From the NCBI GenBank assembly GCA_013399855.1, contig VXAY01002919.1, positions 1,419,581 through 1,483,580 of the forward strand: a stretch of 64,000 bases of DNA. Reading direction: 5' to 3'. Each line of letters starts with the position of its first letter. Within the stretch, counting starts at the first letter, position 1. Source of the DNA: Oxyruncus cristatus. Lineage: Eukaryota; Chordata; Aves; Passeriformes; Cotingidae. The position numbers and the translations under genes were made by a program. Positions 9,813 through 20,700 of this stretch are shown here, in pieces. The notes under the pieces are model-generated. The model worked only from the letters and a program-made list of their open reading frames with translations, ran no database searches and was not told where the DNA came from.

Positions 9813-11294
9813 CTAGCTGCTGGTTGGCAGGAGGATCTCGAGGTCTTTGCCATTCGACACGACGGCGTTGTTGGAGCAGCTGCTTGCCACGTCCATGGGG
9901 GCACCCAGGGGGGACGCCTGGGAAGGGGTTTTGGTGAGAGCAGCAGGAGCAGCAGGCGACTGAGCCAGGCCAGGCTTCTTCGGAGGAATGGGTGGAGGGT
10001 TCCCCCGCTCTGCTCTAGGAATGGTCGGCGACTTAATCCCAGGAGACAACGGGCTGAGCGGGCTGGACACCTTGACAGGGCTCGGGGAGTGCCCAGACTC
10101 GGTTTTGGGGCTCCCAGCGCCGGCCAGGTTTCGGTAGTCCGTGCCAAAGGGGGAGCTGTTGGGGGAGACAGGTTTGATGGGGCCCTGCTGGCTGGTGAAC
10201 CTGGAGAGCACCTGAGTGACCGTGTTGCGGGCCAGCTGCTTGGCTGCCGAGTTGTCTGCCAGAGTGGGGGACAGGTCCCGGGAGGGGGGGCTCTGCAGCC
10301 CACTGGACTGATGGTCCTGCTCAGCCTGGGACTGGAACTTGTGCCTGGCTGCGTGGAAGCGCTGGTTGATGCCCACCTGGTAGGAGGACTGGTAGCCAGG
10401 GCTGCTGGCGGAGGCTCCCACCAAGCGCTTGGTCAGCACCGGTGAGGAGCAGGGGGAAGGTGTCAGGGAGGACCCAGCTGGGCTGCTGGGAGACAGGGAG
10501 ACCCCACCAGAAGGGTGCTGGGACATCAGGTGCACCGGTGACTCCGTTCTCACAGGAGAACTTCCGTTCTCCACTGCGTTTTCCGGGGCTGCAGCAGCAG
10601 CTTTCTCCCTTTGGAGCTGGCTCTCCGCAGGGCTTGTCTGCAGGGGCTCCCCACCCGTCTGCCCATCCGTGTCACAGTGCCCATTGGATTTTGCATAGGA
10701 GTGAACCGGTGTGGAGGGGCTGGGAAACACGCTGTGAACAGCTCTGCTTGTGCTGGCAGGGTGGGCTCTCTCTGCCTGCAGACACTCGGTCTGGCAGGAC
10801 ACAGACTTCACCGGGGGACTGTCAGTTGTGACACCTCTGGACATCACCGAGGGGCTCGGCTGCAAAGGCTCAGAGGGACTGTGCTCCTGCTGAGAAGCCT
10901 CCAGCTCCTTCAGGGCTTTCTTCAGACATTCCACCTCTTCTTTGAGCGCCTTCGTACGGTTTTCTTCTCTGTTCAGCTTGGCTTTCAGCTGTTCCCTTTC
11001 AATGTCGAACTCCGAGAGCTGCTTTTCTACCTGTGCTTCCATCTGCAAACCCCGCTTCCTCTTGGCTGCCAGCTCCTCTTCCAGCTTGCTGACCTTACTC
11101 TTCTCCTTTTCCAACTTCAAGCTCAGTTCTGCTGTCTTCTGCCCCTCCTCAGCTGCTTTGGCAGTGGCTTTCTTGCACTCCACTACAAGCATGGAAGACA
11201 GTTGCTTGTGGCGTGCCCTCTCCTCCTCCAACTGGCTTGACAGCTTCTTCTGCTCTTTCTCAAACTTTTTCACTTGGGACTTTTCAAACTCCAC
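9813..11294 (-). CDS. CTTNBP2NL: CTTNBP2NL terminal coding exon (residues 147-639) with stop
   Basis: The exon holds 493 codons plus TAG (9815-9813) after an acceptor reading gatttgcag. Residues 147 to about 282 complete the coiled coil (EFEKSQVKKFEKEQKKLSSQ to LKELEASQQ). Residues 283 to about 450 are a Ser/Pro-rich, low-complexity linker that diverges most from mammals. The C-terminal third is again strongly conserved, including SPGYQSSYQVGINQRFHAAR, TQVLSRFTSQQGPIKPVSPN and the end LLPTSS. PPPIPPKKP at about residues 579-587 is a proline-rich SH3-ligand motif and the likely cortactin contact, by analogy with CTTNBP2. The first residue is Val where I recall Leu in human, a conservative change at the exon junction. 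Two long open frames on the opposite strand are by-products of GC-rich third positions. Confidence 0.97.
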   Translation of the reverse strand: MEFEKSQVKKFEKEQKKLSSQLEEERARHKQLSSMLVVECKKATAKAAEEGQKTAELSLKLEKEKSKVSKLEEELAAKRKRGLQMEAQVEKQLSEFDIEREQLKAKLNREENRTKALKEEVECLKKALKELEASQQEHSPSEPLQPSPSVMSRGVTTDSPPVKSVSCQTECLQAERAHPASTSRAVHSVFPSPSTPVHSYAKSNGHCDTDGQTGGEPLQTSPAESQLQREKAAAAAPENAVENGSSPVRTESPVHLMSQHPSGGVSLSPSSPAGSSLTPSPCSSPVLTKRLVGASASSPGYQSSYQVGINQRFHAARHKFQSQAEQDHQSSGLQSPPSRDLSPTLADNSAAKQLARNTVTQVLSRFTSQQGPIKPVSPNSSPFGTDYRNLAGAGSPKTESGHSPSPVKVSSPLSPLSPGIKSPTIPRAERGNPPPIPPKKPGLAQSPAAPAALTKTPSQASPLGAPMDVASSCSNNAVVSNGKDLEILLPTSS

Positions 11295-12056
11295 CTGCAA
11301 ATCAAGAACAAAAGAGATTCTAAGGGAACCTTCAAGCCTTGAAGGATAATGCCCCAAAAAGCAAGGGGGTTACTGTGTATCTTGGAGAAACCACATGGTA
11401 AAAGACGGCAACGGCTAAGAAAGAGGTTCTTTGCCCCAGGAACCTGCAAGACAGTTCTGGAATGACTCAGCTTGCACGCAAGTAAGAATTATTACTTGCT
11501 AGTAGTTTTATCATGTATGAAATTCAATTGACCTTTAGTGAGATATACACCCAGCCTGCCATGCACTGATGGAACAAGCGAGCCGGAGCAAAGCCTCCTT
11601 CCACCTCATTTACTACTTTGTCAGTTTGCCTTTTAAAGGCATTTAGGCTTTAAAATGCTGATGTGTTATGTGTGCTTAATAAAGGCAGCGGCGCTGGAGT
11701 AACTGAAAACCGTGGCTTAAATATTTATTAGCATCTCTGAATAGCACCCCCAGGAGAACTTCCATGACTTATTCTGAATTTTGAGTACACAGAGCACCAC
11801 CAGTTTTAAGTTCTTGAGCACTCCTCAGATTTCAGGCTGAAGTAAAATCTGATTGCCTATTAATAGCTTTTAGCACTGCTCAGATACCGGAACACCCCGA
11901 GAAATGAAGGTTGTTTTTTGACAGCAAAACGCTCAAAGCCGGGAGTGCCTCGGAGAGGGAGGTTCCTGCTACTCTTTCAACACATCCCCGTGGAGTTCAC
12001 CACCCAGGAGCTCAGGGTTTCTGCGGGCTGGGTAAGCACCAGCTCCCAAAGTGTAC
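11295..12056 (-). other. CTTNBP2NL intron 4
   Basis: A 762-base intron with donor gtacac and acceptor tttgcag on the gene strand. No repeats or embedded genes seen. Confidence 0.92.
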
Positions 12057-12164
12057 CTGCTGGGTGAGCCGCTCCCGCTCCTTCTCCAGCATGTAGGTGA
12101 CATCATCCCCCTCGGCCGTGTCCTGGGCGTGCCGCTGCCTCTCCTCCTCCAGGTCCAGGATCAC
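12057..12164 (-). CDS. CTTNBP2NL: CTTNBP2NL coding exon, start of coiled coil (residues 111-146)
   Basis: The exon is 108 bases, 36 codons, phase 0 at both ends. On the minus strand the acceptor reads gtttggcag and the donor reads CAGCAG/gtacac. The peptide starts VILDLEEERQRHAQDTAEGD and ends ...ERERLTQQ. It is acidic and helical with heptad spacing, the first part of the roughly 170-residue coiled coil that the family uses for oligomerisation and for contacting striatin-type partners (known for the family, not shown here). Its protein sequence matches what I recall of the human exon at essentially every position. An ORF that runs through both splice sites is a translation of flanking intron. 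Confidence 0.96.
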
Positions 12165-13813
12165 CTGCCAAACAAACACCGGTGGGTGCCCAGGTGTGTT
12201 CACAAGCAGGCAGAGATCAGCACAGCCTCAGACTTCCAAACCCAGCTCAAAGTCACGTTTTTGGACAGGCTCAGAGCTACGTTGCTACCTGGTCTAACTG
12301 AGTCAGTTTGTGAAAGAAGCTGAAAAACGTCACAACTGCACCTGCCTCCGTATCTTTATTTTATTATTAAATACCTAAATTGCACGCTTTCCCTCCCCAC
12401 TGTGGAACAGCCTTGAGAAGTTCATGTTATGAATGTTCCCATGCCAGCATGGCTGGGGTTGGAAGGGCCCCCTGGAGACCACCGAGTCCGACCCTCTTGC
12501 CAAAGCAGGTTCACCCAGAGCGCAGATCCAGGAGGGGTTTGGATATCTCCAGAGAAGGACACTCCACAGCCTCTCTGGGCAGCCTGTTCCAGTGCACTGC
12601 CACCCTCAACATAAATCAGTCTTTCCTCATATTCAGATGGAACTCCCTGTACTTCAGTCTCTGCCTGTCGTGCCTCGAAACCCAGAATTTCCTGGCAGGA
12701 CCACGAACACAAACGCCAGCAGGAGCAGAGGTGCTGCACCCAGGGGACACGGGGCACTGGCAGTGATGGGACAGTCCTTGCCATGGTTCCAGCAGTAATT
12801 CCCACACAGGCTTCTCCCCAGTGCCTCACAGGGATCTGAGGACTCCAGTGCAGAGTTTATTCTACAGAACATTAATTTGTTCCTCCACTTAAGAACAAGA
12901 TGAGCTCTTGAAATGAAACTGCTTCCCATAAGGACCCAGTTAAGGAGCTCCTTCAGCTTTAACGCTGAATTACATGAATAATTGAAATTCTATTAACTCA
13001 ACAACAAAAAAACCCACAAACACCCAGAATACAAACTTCCCAAGAGGATCTGCTGTATCTCTTCACCAGAACTCTAAGCTTTCCCAACACTCCCAATGCT
13101 CAACCTGGATTTAGCAGCTCCTCCTTAGCAGTTCCTCAGAAGCTCCGTCTTCCTGAAATTTAAGCTTCCAAATAACGCTTATTTATCATTAAGTATATAA
13201 GGGAGATTTTCACAGAAGGAGACAGGAAGAACAGAAGGAGAAGGAGAAAAATACCTGATATTTGGCTGAAAAGTGAAACACAGCCTTGCTGTTACTTCCA
13301 GAGACTTCTGTCTCTGTGGAAGTATGTGAACCAAAGACTTTATTGGTGTCAATATGCATTAAAATCACGTCTGAAGAATAACAGGTGCTTCATTAAAGAG
13401 GCCAAATAGCACGAAAAATACTTCTGGTCACTCCATACTTCCTTAGGGAAGCACAAGGAGGTGCTCTCCCACAACTACCTGGCACCAGCTCTTCAACAAC
13501 CACTGAGGACAAGTCACAAGCAGAAGAGCGACTCTCTGCTGGGAATTCCACCTTCCAGAAATCCTTTCTTGCGTTTTGGGAAGCACTGCACCTCCCAGCT
13601 TGTGAGCTAGTTCCTTTATGGTGTGTCCCAGCGAAAAACATCTCGTGTGTGCTTCAACTATTGGAATTATAACTACTAAAACTCACCAGCTGCATCATCT
13701 TGAACGAGAAGTTTAAAGGAAGACCTTTCAGCTACCAAACCTCAGGGATTTCAGTGTTTTTGCTGGAGTGAACGTATCACCAAAATGCACATCACCTTTG
13801 AAGCAAAACCTAC
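12165..13813 (-). other. CTTNBP2NL intron 3
   Basis: A 1.65 kb intron with GTAGG donor and GGCAG acceptor on the gene strand. It contains one CR1 fragment at about 12,445-12,672; the rest shows nothing recognisable. Confidence 0.92.
12445..12672 (-). mobile_element. CR1 LINE 3' fragment in intron 3
   Basis: The plus strand reads ggggttggaagggccccctg then the typical cagcctctctgggcagcctgttccagtgc block, the reverse complement of a CR1 3' region. It is truncated and diverged. Confidence 0.85.
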
Positions 13814-14044
13814 CTTTCTGTGTCTGCTTTCTGCAGCAGCCAGTTGGGATAACATTCTTTCCTGCATGTTCTTGCAATGCTTCATCACCACTTTCAGAAT
13901 AGATAAAGGGTTGGAGCATACTGGTTGTTTTTCTCCGTGATTCCCCTCTTTCAGGGTCTCAAAATCTCTCTGCAAAGCCATCAGTGGGTCACTGATGTTG
14001 TACTTGCCATAGCGTTCCTCGATGAACGTGTCTCTGTGCTGGGC
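13814..14044 (-). CDS. CTTNBP2NL: CTTNBP2NL coding exon, CortBP2 domain (residues 34-110)
   Basis: The exon is 231 bases, exactly 77 codons. It is bounded by an acceptor reading tgttgcag on the minus strand and a donor reading AAAG/gtagg. It begins AQHRDTFIEERYGKYNISDP and ends ...AAAESRHRK. This is the most conserved part of the CortBP2 domain: the GKYNISDPLMALQRDFE stretch and the NMQERMLSQLAAAESRHRK helix are nearly invariant between mammals and this sequence. The few differences from the human protein as I recall it lie in the linker before EKQPVC. The helix at the end leads directly into the long coiled coil of the following exons. An open frame runs past the donor into the intron for about 20 codons, but that extension is intron. 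Confidence 0.96.
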
Positions 14045-14544
14045 CTGCAACACAAAAACAAATTTGCATTTTAATGTCCTTGAAGCAAAATAAAAAAAAC
14101 AGCTAAAGAAGGAAGGATTTTGTAGTTAATATTCCTCTCTCTGTCTCTGTTTTCCACTTTGAGATAAAGAGAACTCAGCACAGTCTGATTCATATCCTGT
14201 TATCTGCTATAAGAATAGGAGCATTCAGACAGGAAAAAACACAACTGTGTGTCACGTTAAAGGTTAACAGATAGGAGAGTAATTCATAAAACAAAGTGAT
14301 CCACCTGAAAGGCAGCACAGCCCACGCCAGTGGTGTGACCTCCAAAGCCCACCTGGACCTTCTGATCACACCAATAACAAAGGGACAAACACTCTGATCA
14401 AATCAATACCACGAGAAGTTAAGTGTAGGGCCAGGGCAATAATCCTTCTATCATCAGAAGGGGTTTTTAAGCTGTTAATGTTTAAGGTTTCAGCTGGGCC
14501 TCAAGCTAATAAAAATGCTCATTAATACATTTAAAATGGGCAAC

Positions 14545-15015
14545 ACACCTCGAGTGCTGTGTCCAGCTCTGGCCCATCACTGCAAGGAAGGCACGGAGGG
14601 GCAGGAGTGTGTCCAGGGAAGGAGCTGGGAAGGGGCTGGAGCACCAGGAGCAGCTGAGGGAGCTGGGGGGGCTCAGCCTGGAGAAAAGGAGGCTCGAGGG
14701 GGAACCTTCTGGCTCTGCAACTCCCTGACAGGAGGGGGGAGCGCCCAGGGAACACGGGACAGGAGGAGAGGAAACGGCCTCAAGTTGTGCCAGGGGAGGG
14801 CCAGGTTGGACATCAGGAGGAATTTCTCCATGGAAAGGGTGCTCAGGCACTGGAAGGGGCTGCCCAGGGAGGTGGTGGAGTCCTCATCCCTGGAGGTGTC
14901 CAAGGAAGGCTTGGCTGTGGCACTCAGTGCTCTGGGCTGGGGGACAAGGTGGTGTTGGGTCATCAGCTGGACTCAGTGATCTTGGAGGTCTTTTCCAACC
15001 TTAATGATTCTGTGA
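14545..15015 (+). mobile_element. CR1 LINE 3' fragment in intron 2
   Basis: About 470 bases of the CR1 3' region, from ctcgagtgctgtgtccagct to ggtcttttccaacc and a tail attctgtga. It is one of the longer copies here and lies opposite to the gene strand. Confidence 0.9.
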
Positions 15016-15738
15016 AAAGCTGGTGGTCTCCCACTAATAAAGACAATAACATCTAGAATATGGAAGTGAAGCCTGGATCAGACACCAGCTGGGAATCTCC
15101 CCACTTCACAACTGCTCTCCAGGTGAGATACCTCAGCCTTGCAAGTTGTTTTTGTAAATGTTCTCATTCCCACAGCTGGAACAGAAGCAAACCCACACTA
15201 TTCAGCCTGAAATAAGCCCCAGGGAGGTTAGAAAAAGCACGTGCTTGATTAATTGCTCACTGTCCCTGTTGAACAGTGATTTTTAACCATGTGGCCCCAA
15301 ACAAACTAGAAAGAAAGGAAAATCTTGCTTAAAACCAGCATCTCCACAATACATTCAGTCTACAAACATCCTCATACCACAGCTACCTGCCACGGCCATG
15401 ACTTACATTCCACAACTGTGTGAAAGCAAAGAAGGTAAGTATCAACTCCTGCTCAACAAAAGATTTAATCATTTACTGTCCCATCAGTGAAAGAAGCTGT
15501 TTGTGTGGTTTCCTTGACTGTGTCACCATCAAAGAATTTCATGTTGAGCAATTAAAGAGTTTCGTTCTTGCCAGAGCCTATAAATCCATGAATTGTTAAT
15601 AAAACCCTTAATGTTCTCATCCAGACTAAACAGAGTTTAGTTTCTCAAGAAGCAAGACAGGAATGATGAGGTTTCTTTGTTGACATGTAAGAATTAAGAC
15701 AACTCACATGTACCAGGTTCTACATCTACAGCGTTTAA

Positions 15739-15788
15739 TGGTTGGACTCGATGAGCTCAGAGGTCTTTTCCAACCCAAATGATTATGA
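15739..15788 (+). mobile_element. Short CR1 3' tail
   Basis: Only ggttggactcgatgagctca through ggtcttttccaaccc and a decayed tail remain. Confidence 0.85.
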
Positions 15789-16943
15789 ATCAGCCATTCC
15801 ATCTGGAAATCTGTTTGTTAGGATAGCAGCAGGCTTATCCTACTGAATGATTACTGTGAAGTTCTGAAAACTAAACAAAACTTCATAAACACACACAGAT
15901 ATTGAAGTGTTATCTGCATGTTTACCACCATGATAAGAAACCATATGAAAACAGATATTTATGCAAACAGAAGACACAGGAGGGAAAAGAGGCCTTAGAG
16001 CTGGGGAAAACACAATCACTGATTTCTACTGAAGTGGTTCTGGGCTTTGTGAAAACCTGTGACTGTTTCAGACCCGTGTGTATCACTGACAGCACAACCC
16101 CGTGCCCAGCAGAGCTGCTGCACCTGCCAAGAAGTAACACCTTCCAAAGGCCAGGTTTAAATTTGATTCCTCCTGATTCGTGTTGTCCCGTAAGGATTGG
16201 TTACCGTGACAATTCATACCTTTACTTTTCCACATAAATGGCTCTGTCCCGTCCTGCACTGGCACATTTTTTAGTGAGGCCACACACGCGGGTTTTCCTC
16301 TGCACAAGTCACCTGCACCACTGAAAGCCAAGAGTGAGTTCTAATTCCTTTAACCACAGGGTGTTTAATTTAGAACAAACCTCAGCACGTTCAACTAGCC
16401 AAGCACTGTGTGACCCACAGGAGGGTTCTGATCCAAGCTGCACTTTTCCTGCCAGGGCACACAAATGACATGTTTTTGCCTCCAAACAAACGCTGCTGGT
16501 ACTTTATCAGATGTGCTTCACCTTTCTGCTCCCAGCAGAGCACGAACAGCAACTAAGCCATCCCAAATCAAGCACAGCAGCTTTCCAGAGCTGGTGGAGG
16601 GCTCCAAGCAGCAGCCCCCACACAGCCCTGACTCTGCTGATGCTGTGAATGGCACTGAGCTGGCACAGGGTGGAAAACAAAGCTCTCAGCTCTGAATGCA
16701 GAGCCAGCCCGTGCCAGCCCCGCTGGGCACTGCCCCAGAAACCCCTTCAGGGAACAGGACTGGCAAACTGTCACCCATTTCTTATGGGACTGCACAAGGG
16801 CATCTTTCAGATAGCAAAGGCTGAGCCTGGCTCCAATGAAACGGCAGCTCAGAAGCCAGGACTTCTTGGAATGGCTGTTTCCTGATGTGCCAGTATCAAA
16901 AATGCAAATATTTCCCTTGAGCATACAAGGGCTCTAGTCCCAG

Positions 16944-17158
16944 AGCCATGGAATAACCAGAGTTGGAAAGGACCCACGAGGATCACTGAGTCCAACTCTG
17001 GGACCTGCACAAGACACCTCAAAATCCCACCCTGTGCCTGAGTGTCCAAACACTCCTGGAGCTCTGGCAGCCTTGGGGCTGTGCCCACTGCCCTGGGGAG
17101 CCTGTTCAGTGCCCACCCACCCTCTGGGGGAAGAAGCTTTTCCTGAGATCCAACCCAC
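16944..17158 (-). mobile_element. CR1 LINE 3' fragment in intron 2
   Basis: Reads gagttggaaaggaccc, then the ctgagtgtccaaacactcct block and ggggagcctgttcagtgccc, a CR1 in reverse orientation. Confidence 0.85.
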
Positions 17159-17663
17159 CTCCCCCATCCCACCTTCCTGCCATAGCAGGAGGTGTGTGAT
17201 GCTCCACTCCCCACCCCACACAGCAGCTGGCACAGCTACACTGCCACACAGGAGCAAACTGCCCTGACTGAGCTGCACAGAGTTAAACAATAAAGCTTTG
17301 CTTTACTTAGGAAGGTGCTGAGATTTGCTGGTCTCACCCGCATTCTGAGGTGCAACCACGTGATTAGCACGAAAAGAATTAATAAAGTCAACTTCTGCTC
17401 TCAACGGGAGAAGTGTTTGCGTTACCTTGACCAAAGGCATAAAAAATGCAACCAAAATACTTTTATTTCCATGTCTTCTCCACAACCAAACCCAATTAGG
17501 GACATTCATCCTGTTTGGAGCTGGGGTTTAACCCCTGCAGTAAACAATCCCAGAGGAACAGCTCACACTCACAGAAACCCCTCCCTCTCTATCAGCAACA
17601 CCCATCAGGAACTGTGGCTACCTTTGATCGGAGCTGCAGATATTGTTCTAACTTTACATAATT

Positions 17664-17677
17664 AAAAAAAAAAAAAA
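17664..17677. repeat. A14 homopolymer
   Basis: Fourteen consecutive A in intron 2. Confidence 0.95.
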
Positions 17678-17771
17678 GGACAGGAAGGAAAAGATCAGCC
17701 CTGGAAATGGGAGGGCAATCCTGGATAATAGGGCAGCCCTGGTTTAATGAATCACAGGAAAAACTACAGGC

Positions 17772-17790
17772 TTTTTTTTTTTTTTTTTTT
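17772..17790. repeat. T19 homopolymer
   Basis: Nineteen consecutive T in intron 2, about 95 bases from the A14 run; the two are complementary. Confidence 0.95.
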
Positions 17791-20700
17791 AATAGGAACA
17801 GGGAATCTTCAGTTTTGCTGAAGGATTTATAAAAATGACTCAACGAAACCTCAGTATAAATGTGAAGGGAATTTCTACGTGACTCAAGCATTAAAAAGCC
17901 TGTAAATATAAACTGGGATATCCATCCAGCTGGCTTAACTGCCTTGACAGACGAGCTTAATCCCAACTCATCCCAGTGCTGGTCATTCCACAACCACACA
18001 GAAACATGGGAGAGACCCTTCCAAAGGGCATCGGTATTTCAGCAGTGTAAACAAACCTTGCCTTTACTGGGCAAGTTCTTCCTAATAAAATCTCAAAGAA
18101 CTGGCATTAAGGTGTGTCCCCCTCCATTTTTTGCATCACTGGAAGTGTAACCAAAGCCCTGTTTTCCTCTGCTCCTCTGTTGAATTTAGTGGGGTGGTTT
18201 ATTTCCCGTCTGGGAAAGAACAAGAAGTTCTTCCTTGCTACTCTGAGCAATTAAGTATTTTCCTGCACTGGCATGACAAACAGATGAGACTATCACAACA
18301 TCAAGAGCTTTCTCAAGTCCAGCTATTCTTCTTTAATAGCCAGCAGAGCATAAACACTTAATTAAAGTTGTCTAGACTAGGAAAAGCCTTAACCAGGTCA
18401 TCCTACACCGACCACATCTCGTTTGCAAAAACAAACCCGGTGCTTTGGCATTAGGGCCACCGTGCACTTGGGAAAGCAAACAGGGATTTTTTTTTTTGCA
18501 GGTCCCACACAGCAGTCACCAAAAAAAATCATCGAGGCAGCTCTTTGAAAATGAAGCCACAGTGCCATAACGTGCAGAGGTTGTTTTGTACAGGTGTGGA
18601 AGCGTCACAGAGGGACTCGTGCTCCTCACTGAGACAACTCTGCAGCTCAGCTTCTCCATCACTGGAGGTCACGCACAAACATCCGCAACAGGGGTGATTT
18701 TGTCCTGTCTGAACTGGAGTTCACTCTTAAATACAGCTGTTGTTCGACTTTCAAAACAGAAGGGATGATGGAAGAGAAATTGTGAGCCCAAAACCTAGAT
18801 CTCCTATCCCACTATCAACCCACTGAAACACGTGAATCCACAGGAAATCAGGCTCTCATAATAAGGAAATGAGGTTACAAAATGCATTGTTAATTTAGGA
18901 GTGGAAAACTTCATCTGGATCAGAGATGACATATATACTTCCACCAGCAGCAACTGTGCTTTGGTAGAAGATGAAACCCTCTGCAATTGGACGATCTCCT
19001 ATTTTAGCACCTCCACCTGTACCATCTCAAATACGCAGAGTTGTGAATTTCCCATCAAAACATTCAAACACCTGAAGGAACTAAATGGATTATTCAGCAA
19101 TTTGGAAGACTATTAAACTGCCCTCTCCCAACAGGAAAGGAAGATAACATTTAGGCTTGGGCTGCTTTTAAAAAAAGGAAGCCACGCACATCAACTACTT
19201 TTAAAAATAAAACTCCAGATGATTGGAAGAATTAGGCAAGAGCAGAGAGGGTTCCATGTGAAACTGGCTGGCTTTGAGCTCGAATTTGGATAATGGACCA
19301 CTGCTAGTCCATTTGAGAAGAGATAATTATGATTTTATGGAGTAGAGTAATATCTGACCCAAGTGAAGAGATATTTCCTGTGCAAGCAAAGCAAAGGCTT
19401 TGCTTTCTTAGGAAAAAGCTACTGTTTCCTCTTGGGATTTCTAGACTGGTTTGGGATGAATGTTTCCCATAACCTAATTTCTGCATGATTTTTTAATAAA
19501 GGATCTCCTTTTACTGCAACCTTGTTGATGTGACAGCGTTTTCTCTCCGCATTCAATCATCTTTACAACTTGTTTTACCGGAACATCAAACAGGGAATTT
19601 CCAAGACGCGTTTCAAGTATTTCTTGGACACAATGGAGCGTATTCCTCTCGCCTGTAATTTCAGAGTTCATCAGCACAAGGCAAACACACTGTTAATTAA
19701 CTGTAGCTACTGTGTATGCAGCTCTCCGGTAATAATCTGCACAGAAGTTCCTCCTTCAAGCAGCAGAGAGTGGAATAATCTTTAAATAGCTTCTTGCTGC
19801 CTTGAACTTCCTTATTAGCTTCTCTCCCCAGAGACAGATATTGGGAATAAAGACAGGCTGAGGTCACACAGCAACCACTGACGGAGAGAAGGGAAATGGG
19901 GGTGGGGACCACTTGCTCTGCACAAAAATAAATGTCAAAAAAAACGCTGGAGCGGGATTCCCAGTGTTGCTTTAGCTCCAGCTCTGCCAAGCCCAGAGCC
20001 ACAAAGCAAATGGCTCAAATGCAGCTTGTGTCTTAACTGCCATCATTATAGCAAGTGAACAAACCAGATGAACGAGAGCTGCCCACGTTTAACCCACGCA
20101 GGGCCTGTTATCAGCTCGGAAGAAGACAAGGAATTTTCGTAGGAAATGTCAAAGAGTATAAAATTGCAGCTTCTTCCTTTGGGAGCTTCTGGCCCAGAGT
20201 GCAAAGCCTGGCTGGGCCCAGCTCCCAGATGGTCCAGGGGTGGCACCGTGCTCAGGGACTGCACCTTGGTCACCCCTAAAACATTCCCACACCTCTCTGC
20301 TCCCTGTTCAGTGCCCTCCTGGGTGCTGAGAAGGTGAGGAGAATCGTGGTTTGTTTTTTTTTTTTGAAAGATCCTGGCAAACTGTGCCGCTTCCAGCGAG
20401 GAATAAACAAAAAACTCCCCCGAAGCTGCAAGAAAAGCTGTGAGGAACGGCTGCATTCCAGCAGGACAGCACCCCTGGGAACACTGCTCCATGGAAGCTG
20501 CTTTCCAAGTGATGCAAAAGCCCAATTTGCCCCATCTGTAAAAGATTTACCAGCATCTGCAGAAAGGTTTTGTATTACCGAGCGTTCCTTTCTATCTGAA
20601 CAAGAGGTAGACTTCAGGTTTTGAAACTGCTCTGTAAACCTGGTTTCTAAATCCACTGACAAACGAACACTTAATTTTGCAGTGCATTAATATTGCTCCA

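Noticed and set aside
9783..10445. 220-residue open frame on the plus strand across the CTTNBP2NL terminal exon
   Set aside because: It is antisense to a verified conserved coding exon with GC-rich third positions, and its product is low-complexity and unrecognised.
10611..11240. 209-residue open frame on the plus strand
   Set aside because: Antisense shadow of the coiled-coil coding region; the Leu-rich content comes from reverse-reading Glu/Lys/Gln codons.
14515..14979. 154-residue plus-strand frame in intron 2
   Set aside because: It translates a CR1 3' region, which is non-coding in the element and truncated here.
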